Shown in pieces: positions 1 to 11,960 of a DNA stretch of 64,000 nt. Positions within the stretch are counted from its first letter, which is position 1. Each line of letters opens with the position of its first letter. The DNA is taken from positions 146,800 through 210,799 of the forward strand of contig CAJNOI010000034.1 of the NCBI GenBank assembly GCA_905250115.1, given 5' to 3'. The notes below the pieces were generated by a model. The model did no database searches, was not told where the DNA came from, and saw only the letters and a program-made list of their open reading frames with translations. This stretch comes from Adineta steineri (taxonomy: Eukaryota > Rotifera > Eurotatoria > Adinetida > Adinetidae). A program made the position numbers and the translations under genes.

Positions 1-2
1 AT

Positions 3-2555
3 CATTATGAACAAATAGAAGAAGAAAATAAAGCTTTAAAGCAAGAGGTAGATTTTTATTTATTGATTAATTGAAACTATTTTATTTTAAAGTTAAATTC
101 AAAAAATGAAGTAAATCGAGATCTTCAATTAGCTTTAATATCAACAAATCATGAAAATCAACCACAACATCTATCAAATACAGATCTGGCTGAATTACAA
201 AAAAAATATGATCATGATATAGCTGAATATAATACTCAATTAGAGTCTTTACGTACTTTACAAAAAGAAATTATTGTAATTTCAAAATAATATTCGATTT
301 TTTTTCTTGATAAACTATTTCATTTTTCTATTTTAGACAAATTATGATGCTGAAATATTAAAAAATCATCAAACAATAATTCAATTACAACATGATAATA
401 ATCAATATTCAAGTGAATTAGAACGTTATCGATTAAATATTAATAAACTTCAAGCTGAAATCAATGAAAAACAAAATGTTAGAAAAATTAAATTTTCGAT
501 TTTATTTTTTTATCATCAAAAAAATTTCTTTTATTTACATTTAGTTTATTCAACAGATACAAAATGATTTAAGTGAACGATCAGCTTTATATGTTAGTAT
601 TAATAATCAATTATCACAAGAAGTAAAAATAAAAATGACGAGAATAACAGAACTTGAACAATCTCTATCTCAAGAACAACAAAGTGTACGTATTACAAGC
701 GGGTATATGAAAGATGCAATACATATTGATTTCTGCAGGGGCGTGAAGGGTGTTACGGCCCACGTGACCTCCGCTTCCTAGCGGTACGCCCCTGGATTCC
801 TAACTGGAGGTCTAATGAACTACAGCAAATAATAAACCCATTCTTTTGTTTTTTTAGAAAACAGAAATACAACAAAAACTTCAAGATTTACTTCAGTCAG
901 ATAAAGAACCTGTAGATAAAAATGAAAAATCTGAACAACATAATATTAATTCAAATGAAACAATAGATTCAATAAAACGTGAATTAATTATTTTACGAAA
1001 TGAATTGAGAACAAAATCTGATGAAAATACGATGTTTCAACATATAATTGAAGATGAAAAACTTAAAAGGTTTCATATCATTTTCTATGATTATTATTTT
1101 TGTTGAACTTAAATTTTTAGACATAGACTTGAAATGAAAATAAAACGATTAAAAGATGAATTTATTCATGTTCGTACAGAACTTTATAACCGTGTGGAAG
1201 AAAATCATTCATTACAATATGAACTTATTGAATGTCGATTGAAGATTGATTATTTTTCACATGTACACGATCAAGCTATTCGTTCAGTAAGATCATTAAA
1301 TTAAATAAAAATATATTTTTTATTATAATATTTTATTAAAAATTAGCCTGACGACAATGAAACATCAAATATTCTTCAATTATATTTAAAAGAAAAAGCC
1401 GATAATCTGCATTATCAATTAAAATGTCAAACATATCAACAACAAATTGATTATTTACAAAGAAATTATGAATCAGTGAAAGTCAAACATAAGCAACGTT
1501 TACAAGAAGAAAAGTCAATATAAATATATATTTTACAAAATATATTTTATTTTCGATATTTTAGAGAGATATATGTACGTGCTAAAATGAAATATCTTGA
1601 TCATATTAGAAATATTCAAAGAGATTTACAAGAAACACGACGATTACTTGAAAAAGATGCAGAAACGAAATTAAATCAAGAATCAGTTTATCAACAAGTC
1701 ATTGATGAAAGAAAACAATTACTTACAAAGTATTTTATCTTCGATCCTTTACTAAGATGTTTCTCTAGAGTAGATTCTTTTAGCATAAACATATGTTGCA
1801 ATGTTGACGCTTTGATCTTTTACATAGTTAAAATTAATTAATCAATAATTACTGAATATCGATCGAACTGTATGAGTAGAAAATCTTTGAGAGTAGATTC
1901 TAGGACTCAGTCACATCTATGATAAAATTTTCGTAATAAAAACGAGATCTCCTGCGATCCTATCAAGTCGCAAAATAAAAATGTCTCGAGATAAAACGCA
2001 AATTACATGCGGTCGGATAATTTTGGCGGCCACTGTATGTATAATATATAAGATTAGCTATGGAAAAGTTCTCCATTTCTGACATATACATGTTTCAATT
2101 TTGTGAAGTCACGTCACTAACAAATGATTTTACCCATATGTATATTTATTCTATAGTATGGTTGATAAAGATGTTAAAGAACGTGAAATACGTCGTGAAA
2201 ATCTTTTATTAACATCAAAAATTCAATTACTGGAAAAACAAATGGAAAATTTAAATGATCGTATTGATCGAACAGCACGTGAGCAAATACAACTTCGTCG
2301 AGATGTTAGTAATGTTCGTTTCGATATTAATGTTTCATCCGAAGTAAATTATTTTCAATAGTTCATTTTTTCTAACAACAAAACTATATTTTATTATTTT
2401 ATTTACAGAATAGTACTTCTTCTTCACCTATTTTACCTTCAAGAAGGACTACAATAACTTATATCGATTCAACAGGACGAGCTCAACCTATTTGTTATTC
2501 CGAAGCATTTGGTTTTGTTAATGGTCATCTACAGGAAGTATCTGCTACTTCATAA
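3..2555 (+). CDS. Coiled-coil protein, 3' part of a multi-exon gene (5' end outside window)
   Basis: The reading frame continues through about ten exons separated by short GT..AG introns; the window opens inside an exon that ends at 47. Exons seen include 93-275, 337-477, 545-685, 858-1069 and 2157 onward; the stop is at 2553-2555. The translation is almost entirely Glu/Gln/Lys/Leu-rich heptad-like helix, as in centrosomal, basal-body or cytoskeletal scaffold proteins, followed by a short non-helical tail with the stretch SSSPILPSRRTTITYIDSTG. I see no catalytic motif and cannot name the family. Two introns are unusually long: 686-857 holds a GC-rich pseudoknotted element, and 1730-2156 (427 bp) has a base composition unlike its neighbours and may hold an old insertion. 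The frame is intact across all joins, so the gene looks functional. Confidence 0.75.
738..812 (+). ncRNA. Candidate HDV-like self-cleaving ribozyme inside an intron
   Basis: This GC-rich island in an AT-rich intron can fold as the nested double pseudoknot of hepatitis-delta-like ribozymes. P1 is GGGGCGT (738-744) with ACGCCCC (786-792), extendable by a G745-U785 wobble. P2 is GACCTC (766-771) with GAGGTC (807-812). P3 is CCGC (771-774) with GCGG (781-784), sharing C771 with P2. Loop L3 (775-780) carries CC that can pair with GG at 794-795 as P1.1. C800 begins CTAA, which fits the CNRA pattern of the joining strand that holds the catalytic cytosine in this family. Cleavage would fall just before G738. 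The weak point is P4, which is absent or minimal. Known relatives sit at 5' ends of retrotransposons or, as in CPEB3, inside an intron. The fold is seen in the sequence; activity is inferred. Confidence 0.5.
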
Positions 2556-2848
2556 CTTCCGAATATTTTATATTCTTTATATACATAATAACATATACAA
2601 TCGAATAAGGTTTTTGTTTTTCATAGACTAAAGTCAATGAGAAACTATCATGAAAATCTTATTCATTATTTATTTTTCTGCCAATCATTTGTCAGATATG
2701 TTCTTTATCTTCTCTCATTTTTTTTTACTAGAATTGTAGAATATGTATCGATGAATATAATTCTAACATTTAATTAGATTATTTTTATATGATTGTGTGT
2801 TTATATGAATCGATTTGAAAAATATTTATATTAAAAATTTTGATTGTC

Positions 2849-2997
2849 AGGAGAAGATGAAGTTAAACTTTAAATGTATTCCTACAAATTATTTCGTTTG
2901 TACTAAAGTAGAGACATTGTTAATAAATTTCATTAACTAATATGTAATTTATTTTTGAAAATAATAAGTATTGATAATATTGTTGTAATATAATTAT
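2849..2997. repeat. 149-bp dispersed repeat, copy 1
   Basis: This stretch is near-identical to 34100-34248 in direct orientation, with about a dozen differences by eye and no obvious indels. It lies about 300 bp after the stop of the coiled-coil gene. No ORF, terminal inverted repeat or clear target duplication is visible. The second copy directly follows a fragment of the nuclear receptor gene. Confidence 0.7.
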
Positions 2998-3027
2998 GGG
3001 ATTCCCGACTCTCAGGTATGAATGTTA

Positions 3028-3086
3028 GTGTGAGTGTGAGGGTATGACCGTGGTACTGAATAAAACACACCCACACCCTCACCCTT
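3028..3086. repeat. Dispersed G-rich/C-rich hairpin, copy at 3.0 kb
   Basis: A left arm rich in GTGTGAG (3028-3044) faces a right arm with ACACACCCACACCCTC (from 3065), separated by about 20 bp. The C-rich arm read on the other strand contains GGGTGTGGGTGTG, that is TGTGGG-type units. It is one of about eight such hairpins in the window. The pairing is imperfect. Confidence 0.55.
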
Positions 3087-6000
3087 ATTAGTTGGCTTGA
3101 TTTTTGCCCGCAATTAGGCCGTACTCATACATGACATTGTGTGATACGAACACAAATGGATAATGGAGTAATGAAAAGAATATTATATACCGACGATAGT
3201 GGTAACACTACCCCCATTCGTTCGTCATTGTGATTACAATAAAATAAATAGTAAAACAAGAATAAAATAATCTATATATGTTATTCTTAGTTACAATGCT
3301 TCATCAATTTTATTTTGTATTTCAAAATGTTAATTATCTTTATTGATTATTATCAAAGAACTTTTTATAAAAAAAGGAACAAGCCAATGTAAAACATATG
3401 GAATTATTTTTTTTGAAATTTTAAATAAAAAAAGTTTCTATAAAAGAAAAGAAATCAGATGAAATTTATCTATATTTATGTGTGCTTGTCCGTATTTATA
3501 CCATTATGCAATACAATCTATAATATATATTTTTTCTTTTTCACCTACATATTAACTAACAGATAGAACAATCGTTTAATGTCCGTTTATCAATTAAAGT
3601 ATATGAAAAAATAGTAGAATCTCATATAAATTTTGAATTGAATAATATTTCAATGTATGAACAATCTGCAGATAGACTATAGACAATCTTTTAATTAAAT
3701 ATATATTTATTTAATTTCTATATGATTCAACGAGATATAATAAAATAAATTAATTCGTCGATTATTTTATTTTGTTTTATTTCAAAGTAAGAGTGATACT
3801 TTTGAACTATAGACAAACTTATTATGAACACAAAATAACGTGATTTTTCTCTTTTCTTTTCGTTCTGTTACACTAGCACGTTGTGTATAGGAGATAAAAC
3901 CTAACCTTTTATTAATAGTGGGTTAATGTAACAGAATGAAAAAAACTAACAAGTGTAAGTAAGCAAGTAATTACTTTTTTTTATATCTTTTTCACGAAAT
4001 AATCTGTAAGAGGTACAAATGAACTACATTTGCATAGATATAATATTTATTAATCTTTTATACTAGATTGTAAAAAGAAAATAAATATATTGAATGAACT
4101 ATTATTCAATATTTTAAATTCAATAAATCAAGTTATGTTGAGTTTGGATCTATATGTATATCATCTAAATTATCTTGGTTGAGACATACGTTCCTGATAA
4201 TAAATTTACATATTTAATGTGGTCTATTCCTATTAAGATATACTCTGATATAGCGATCAATTCAAAGATCAAGGTAAATAAATTGTTCAGAAAAGACAAA
4301 CAAATGAGTTAAGAGAACAGAATATATGCGTACATGTAAAAAATCAATGAAGTGTACTGATCAATTATATATCACTCTAAAAATATATCGTCATGTTCAA
4401 TTATTGCTTCTATTCAAAAGATATTTATGATTGGTATTTTATGTTAGCCCTATTGATCAGTAAGTAACTATATACGATAAAATTTTTATTCAGAGTTTAT
4501 TATTATTTTCTGTGTAAATCAAACTCTAGTGGGAGATTTTTCTTATTTAAATGATTACAAACAAGTCTTAACATATCAAATCTAATGAATTTCGTAATTA
4601 TTTGAATACTCTAAAGTTTGAGATTTCAATTAGTTAGAATTAAATATAATCATGTATGATAAATGCCAACTGAAAATAATACTTCATTTAAATTTTCTAA
4701 ACTTGATTATTTTTATTATTATTGATAGATGAATTATTTATATACATCTGCTTTATAAAATGATGATTAATTAATCATAGAAACTTCTACTAAAATATCT
4801 ATGATGAGTCATCATATAGTACTATTAGATTATTTTAAACAAACATCTCTCATATATTCTTATTAATCATGAATAAATAAATAAGCATTTCACAAATATA
4901 ATTATGTATCGAGTAGTTTTATTATAGATACAAACAAAGATTCAACTAAATAACTTAAACAGATAAAATTCAGCACTTTTATATGATTAAAGCAAAAAAG
5001 TGAAAGATTTGTTTAGGTCTTTGCTACAGTTGTAGCACAATATTAATTGAAAATCTAACTATAAAGTAAACAAAATATTTTTGTTAATCTATCATACTAC
5101 TGCTTAAGAACTATTCCTACATAAAATATAATAATTCTATTCTAGTTGGCTTTTTTTTCACAGTGATATAATAATTCTATCTTAATTGAAATTTATAATT
5201 GAAGTCAATGTTTTTTTTTCTTTACTCGTCTTTATTTGTAGAAGAACTCAAACCGGAAAACAAAAATTATATTAAAAAACAATATTTTTCTACCGGGATA
5301 TAAAAATCATTTGTAGATTATATTTAGAATTAAAATAAATATTTTTTTTTTTATTATACTTCGATTATAGTTGAATATCAATACAAATTTCATTTTGAAC
5401 TAATTATGGTAGGATATGAAATTGTTAAATATTCAATCATGTATCGTTTAATAAGAAAATAACAAAAAAAAATATGTGATTGATGTATTGAGAAGATATT
5501 CTACAAGGTATTACTTGTTATATTCTTTTCTTTCTCGTTATTAATACAAGGACATAAACACTGTCTTTTCTTTATTTGTGTGTATTACTCAAGTATATTT
5601 TTTCTTCTTTATTGTTGCTATTTTGTTTGTATAATTTATCCTTCGAATCTAATTGCAAAGATAGAAAGTATGTGACAAGATAAAATAATGATCGATGAAG
5701 GATATTCTTTCGTTTCTATCTTGCTTTCATTCTTCACTTATCCTATTGAATTTTATTTCTTTTATCTCTTTAATTTATAGTCATTGCCAATGAACAATAA
5801 TCAAGCTAAATATTCTTCTATGTGAAATAAAAAGATATGTTGATGTAGACGATACTTAACAAATATATTTATATTTGAAAAATTTCAAATAAAATGTGCT
5901 ACATTTCAAAGTTAAAAGTCAATTCTTACGATTAGATACTAATTGAAATATATGAGACTGATAGGATGGATTCGTTTGTTATTTTATATTAATGATAAAT

Positions 6001-6790
6001 CGTTTGAATACCGAAATTTATAATGATCTTGTATATAAAATCGATTTTAATAGGATTATAAAAGCATTTCGTTCTATGTTCACCACATAATATAATCTAC
6101 ACAGATTTTAACTAAAAACATTTATAGGATTTAGCAAAAAAAAACGACAACTTAAGTATTTAAATGAAGTTTTTTGATCTCTTAATTGAGAAACTACACT
6201 ATGCTTTTTAATCAAATAAAGTATTACTTTTACACTGATTGTTTTCAAGTTAACTAATGCTATCAATTGATTTTTAACGGAATAGAATAGACATTTCATA
6301 CCTAAAACAAACATTTTTTTTTCAATAAAACTACACATTTTTAAATAAATAATTCTATATTGCGTATTATTTATTTTATCGTCAAAAAAGATATAGTATA
6401 AACTGTACATTATTATCAGTTAACACCGAAATGATATAGCTATTTAAATTAATGTAAATAACACAATCTTCATTTATCTTAAATACTCTTCTATCGATAT
6501 TCTTAATCTATATTTATTCTATACTGTTTTTTTCTCAAATACACCTTTTTGTACATATACATGTGCTTTTCTTTTTATATGATCAAGAATAGGTATGTCG
6601 TTCTCATACTCTTCAATCGTATGTTAATATCACTCCTACATGTTGTGTTTAGTTTAAACAGTCCATATATAAAAAAAAATTTATTCTTCGTATTGTCTTA
6701 TACACTTTTTCATTCATCCAAATAATACAGTAAGATATTATCTGTTTCAGGCACCTACCATTATCTCTTCAATTATTTTATCGTTTATAT
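3087..6790. other. AT-rich intergenic region
   Basis: About 3.7 kb of AT-rich sequence with many homopolymer runs. ORFs here are short and have no recognisable composition or motif. I see no gene, RNA gene or clear repeat. Confidence 0.6.
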
Positions 6791-6792
6791 TA

Positions 6793-9700
6793 ATTTACTT
6801 AAGTACCACAGGTGCACCAGTCAGTGATCCAATTGAAGCTAATTGTTTAGATCGATTCTTTAATCGATCAAATCTTGATCCACCATTATTATTAGATTTA
6901 ATTAAAAGTAATTTAGGACATACAGAAGGTGCAGTTGGTGTTGCATCACTTATGAAAGTTGCTATGTGTATGTATCATCGTGGTATTACAGCAAATATGC
7001 AATTTACTTCACTTAATCCTAAAACAGAAGCATAAAAATATAATTTACATATTCTTCAAAATTTTGTACCATTTCCAACTCTTCCAAATAATGAAAAATA
7101 CCTATAGGTGTTAATTCATTTGGAATGGTTGATACAACTACACATGCTATTATTGAAGAATATCAACCAAATAAAACATCAACTGTAAATGGTCATATCG
7201 ATGAAAATCATATTCAAAGCAGACAATAATATTTTATTTTTATTTTTTCAAGTAAGTTCTTCATATCTTTTCATTCATTAAATAATTTATTTCTTCTTAT
7301 TCAGCAAAAAGTCGTCAATCTCTTAACGATCAATCAACGATATAGATAATAATGATCATCAAGCTTTTCTTCAACGTATATCTCAACAACTTCTTCTAAA
7401 AAGAACTATTAGTTATACACATTCAGTAATCTTTGTTTTTCTCAATCGTCAACAATTACAAGAACAAATTAATGCTTTTCTTACTTAACAACCATTACCA
7501 GGCATTTCAATCATATCACGTCCAACAAAATCATTAGCACAGAAAATATGTTTTATTTTTAATGGCTAAGGTCCACAATGGTGGGCTATGGGTAGACGAT
7601 TATATGAAAATGAACCTTTATTTAATAAATAGATTCATTTAACTGATGAAGAAATAACAAAAACTAATAATGGTGAATGGAGATTATTGGAAGAATTAAT
7701 TGAAAAGAAAAATGAACAAGAATCTCGTATTAATGATACAAATATTGTTCAACCACCATTATTTGCTATACAAGTTGCATTAGCAGCTTTACTTGTTTCT
7801 TGGAATATATATCCATCATCTATAATATCACATAGTGCTGGTGATCAAGCAGCTGCTTTTGTTGCTGGTCGATTAACTTTAGGAGAAACTGTTCGTATGT
7901 TAGCTGTTTCAATGAGTGAAGAAGAAGTACAAAATAAACTTCTGAAAGGTATTGAACATTTGGCTTGTATTGCTGTTGTTAATAGTCGTCGTCGAGTAAC
8001 AATAAGTGGTGATGAAAAACAATTGATGAAATACAACAAATTCTTTCCATATCTTATCCTAATGTATTTAAAGCACGTCTTCGTATTGAAAATGCATTTC
8101 ATTCATATCAAATGAATCGATTTGATATTGAAAAAGAAATGCTTTCATCATTGAAAGATATTCAAGGACTTCCAATACAAGATCAAAAACAAATCTTCAA
8201 TCGGATATGTGCAAAAGCAAAACTTTATTGAAGTGTTATTGGTGAGCAAATGAATGATAGTATACCAGTTGATGGTCAATATTGGTGGTCAAATGTGAGA
8301 CAAGCTGTGAGATTTTATGATGCTATAGCAGCAATTATAAAAGATGAAGTAGCAAATGTTTTTCTTGAAATTTCACCACATCCAGTTTTAGGTACATCTA
8401 TTCGCGAATGTTATGAATTAACAAAGCAACAACAACAATCATCACCACTTATTCTTCCAACATTAAAACGAAAAGAAGACGAACAAATAATATTACTTAC
8501 TAGTTTAGCACAACTTACAACATCATCTCATGTATGGAAACAATATTTTCATATTCGTCAAATTTTACCGTTGAAAAATCATGAATAATATTTTGATAAT
8601 TTTCCATCGTATAAATTTCATTTGAGTTCATGTTGGTATGAATCAAAAGATTCATCTATACAACGTTCAGCTAATCGTATATCTACTCACCCATTGTTTG
8701 GTATTCGTCAATTAAATGATCAAACAAGTGCAACATGAAAAAGTCTTATTAATATTAATTTACCGCAACATGCTTTTTTAAAAGATCATAAAATTCAAGA
8801 TGCAATTCTTTTCCCAGCTGTTGCTTATCTTGAACTTGCAACAGCTGCTTGCCATCAATTACTTTCATCAAAAAAAGATGATCAAGAACAACAACCAACA
8901 CTTATTTTTGAAGACGTAAACTTTATTAAAGCACTTATTCTTAATGAACATAAATTAATAGAAGTATTTACACAAATAATTATGCCAATGCGTGAATGGT
9001 ATATTATATTTTGTAATCAAGATAATCTTAATAAATATTCATTAAATGAATTTACTTTACATGCTCAAGGTAAAATTGAAATAGATTTTAAACAACAAAA
9101 ATCATTAACAATACCTGATAGATGGACAATACAACATATAACAAGTGCTTATGAACATCTTTCAACATGCGGTTATCAATATGGATCTAGTTTTCAGAAA
9201 ATAAAAACATAACGTGGTACTTCAACTACAATTCTATCTCAATTATCAGAAGATAACAATAATTGTTCATCTTATTATCTACTTCATCCATATCTAGTTC
9301 TATTACCAGGTGTTGAAACAGCATTTCTTCCAGTACGTATTCAAAAACTTATTTATTCAAGTAAAACAAAAGCAAAGATGAATCAATCAACAAATATCGA
9401 AGTATGTGGAAACTATTATGATAATATATGTGGTATAGATCAAGAAGAAATATATAATCTTGATTTTTGGACATTTCCAATGGAGAATAAAACCGAAGAA
9501 CCAATATTTACATTTGAAGGTGCTGTTATTCAACAAGTTCAAGGTGTACAATCTGGTCGATGGTCAATGGAAAAAACAATTTATGATAAATTAAATTTAA
9601 CAACTGATTTACCTAATACTGATTATAAAACATATTTAGATACAATTGTAAAAGATTATTGTATGAAAAGAGTATGGACTGATGCACCAATCATAAAAGA

Positions 9701-11735
9701 TAAATCAGGTTTACTTCCATCACCTAATCAAATTCTTAATAATCAACTTAATTCTATTAGTAATCAAGATTTAATTGAACCAATCGAACCATTTAATGAA
9801 TTAGCTACGTATTATGCTCAAATGGCAATAAAAGATCTTGATTTAAATCAACAACAGCATCCATTATTGAATGCATGTCGTTCTCTTGCTTCAACTTTGC
9901 ATTCAGAACAAGTAACATGGCATTCAACACATCTTCGTCTTATTCAATTAATTGAACGTTTTCCTCGTTTAGAACCATTTTTAATCATATTAAATAAACA
10001 TGGTTTACATTTAAAAGATATTCTTAATGGAGAAGAAAATGGTTCAGATATATTTTTTGGTGATGATGATGAAATTGAGCGAAATTTTCAACAAAGTAAA
10101 ACTCTTATAAGTGCAACTAAAACACAACACATTTTTCATTCAATTTGTCAACATTTACAATTACAATATGAGCAAACCAAAGATGATTCATTTGAGAATT
10201 ATCGATGACGTATATTTTCGTTAACTGATAATGATTGTTCAGACATTTTACCTATTCTTGATCTTTTTATTAATTGATTTACATTATGCAGATTCTGATC
10301 CAATACAATTTGCAAATGCTCAACAAACATTCAATATATATATAATTAATCAAAGAAATTTATCTATTATTTATGATGAAACAATTGATTTATATGATAA
10401 TAAAACATTTGAAAAAATACTAATAGAATCATTTCATATTATATTTTCTTCTAATCAACTTCAACGTAATCAAGATTTAACAAAAAAGAATTCTTTAATT
10501 ACTCGAAATAGTTCATATTTCTCATTATTTTCATCTTATTTTTGGTTTTATTGATCAATCGTGATCGTCTGCTGATGTTGATAAAAATAATCGTGTATTA
10601 AATAATATTCAACAATGGACAACATTATTAGAACAAATCCAAGAATTTAATTTTATTGAATCAACATTAAATCAAAATGAAAGTACATTTATTATTAGTC
10701 AAAAAGCAATATCAAATAATATATTACAAACACTTAATGAACGAATAAATCAAATATGGTTAATATTTACTAAAGACGATCAAAATAATAAAGATAATTC
10801 ATATTCATAATTCAACTTTAGATATTATTTGTTCTTCAATACCAGTTCTATTAACTAATTATAAACAAGCATCTATTAATTTTGCATGGCAACTTGATCA
10901 AACATCACTTAACGAAAATAATGATGATTTAGCATTTCAACAAAATGAAGAACTTATATGTGGAACATTATCACGTATTCTTCAAACAATTTAAAAATCA
11001 TCACCACATTTTTATCCATTTGTATATGTTCTTATAAATAATGCTCCATTTAATAATGATTCGAATCTTAATATAATACCATCACCATTTATTGGTCTTG
11101 AACGAACTTTAATAATTGAATATGAACGAAATTGATTAAAACTTATTGATCTTTAAATATCATTAAATAATAGATTAATATTTATTTATTCTTAAATAGA
11201 ATATATATGATTAATTCAAGATCATCAACTGATACTTGTGAAGTTGTTCTTCCTCTTAATCATACAAATCAAAAATAAGTTCAATATTTAACATGGTATT
11301 ATGAAATGTTACAAAATAATGATGAACAAAAGAAATCTAAATACGAACAAATACCTATTATTCCTAAACGAGATGCAGATCAAAAACCATTTCGTCTTTG
11401 TGTACCACCATCTCGTTTTCTTTCTGAATTAACATGGATCGAAGAAGATAGTGAAGAAGAACTATTACCATCAGATATGGTAGACTGATTTCGCTGGATT
11501 TTGTTGATGATATATCATCTCTTATTCATATTATACTTGAAGAAACATTTGATTTATTTGTTCAACATAAATTATATGCTGTTGAACCAACAGTTACTTA
11601 TGAACCATCTCAAGTAATATAAGCATGATTAAGATGTAATAGTGGTCAAGTTATGGGTACAACAGCTATTCGTATAACTTCATCTGATCAACCACCGAAT
11701 ATGAACAAAAACCAATCGAATAATTTATTAGAAGG
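6793..11735 (+). pseudogene. Decayed type I polyketide synthase (KS end, AT, DH and later parts)
   Basis: Pieces of a modular PKS appear in order. The ketosynthase C-terminal third comes first (GAPVSDPIEA, KSNLGHTEGAVGVASLM, GVNSFG); the Cys active-site part is missing. Next is an acyltransferase with NG-stop-GPQWW, where GQGPQW is usual, and SHSAGD in place of GHSxGE (about 7560-8590). Then comes a dehydratase hot-dog region with FLKDHKIQDAILFPAVAYLE (about 8780-8850), and a linker and later domains (9378-11150). The last piece ends with FRLCVPPSRFLSELTW. At least ten in-frame stops and several frameshifts break it, so no full synthase can be made. The region is almost free of introns. Several stops replace expected Gln or Trp codons by one transition. 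A polypyrimidine run follows the last piece. The PKS assignment rests on family motifs and is secure; the later domains are too eroded to name. Confidence 0.85.
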
Positions 11736-11750
11736 TAATCAGATTTTATA

Positions 11751-11805
11751 TTTTCTTTTCTTTTCTTTTTTTTTCTTTTCTTTTCTTTTCTTTTCCTTTC
11801 TTTTC
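11751..11805. repeat. (CTTTT)n pyrimidine microsatellite
   Basis: About 55 bp of TTTTC units with small interruptions, directly after the last readable PKS piece. The open frame across it (Phe-rich) is a product of the repeat. Confidence 0.9.
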
Positions 11806-11902
11806 GTTCTGTTTCGATCGCATCGAAATATTTTATTCATACTTGAAAGAAAAGAAAACAAAAAGATATTCGTTCATATTTTTCACCTTTTCTCATAATT
11901 TT

Positions 11903-11960
11903 GCGGGTGGGTGTGGATGTATGTCTCTTCTTCTTTTTCATTCATATCCACACCCACAAT
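11903..11960. repeat. Dispersed G-rich/C-rich hairpin, copy at 11.9 kb
   Basis: The left arm GGGTGGGTGTGGATG and the right arm CATATCCACACCCAC are nearly perfect inverses around a 20-bp loop. This is one of the cleanest members of the family. Confidence 0.7.

Noticed and set aside
6108-6410. 100-codon minus-strand ORF
   Set aside because: No motif, AT-driven composition, isolated in gene-free sequence.
6793-11735. Alternative genetic code explaining the PKS stops
   Set aside because: Neighbouring intact genes use TAA, TAG and TGA as normal stops, and the PKS also has frameshifts and a missing KS active site, so decay is the simpler reading.
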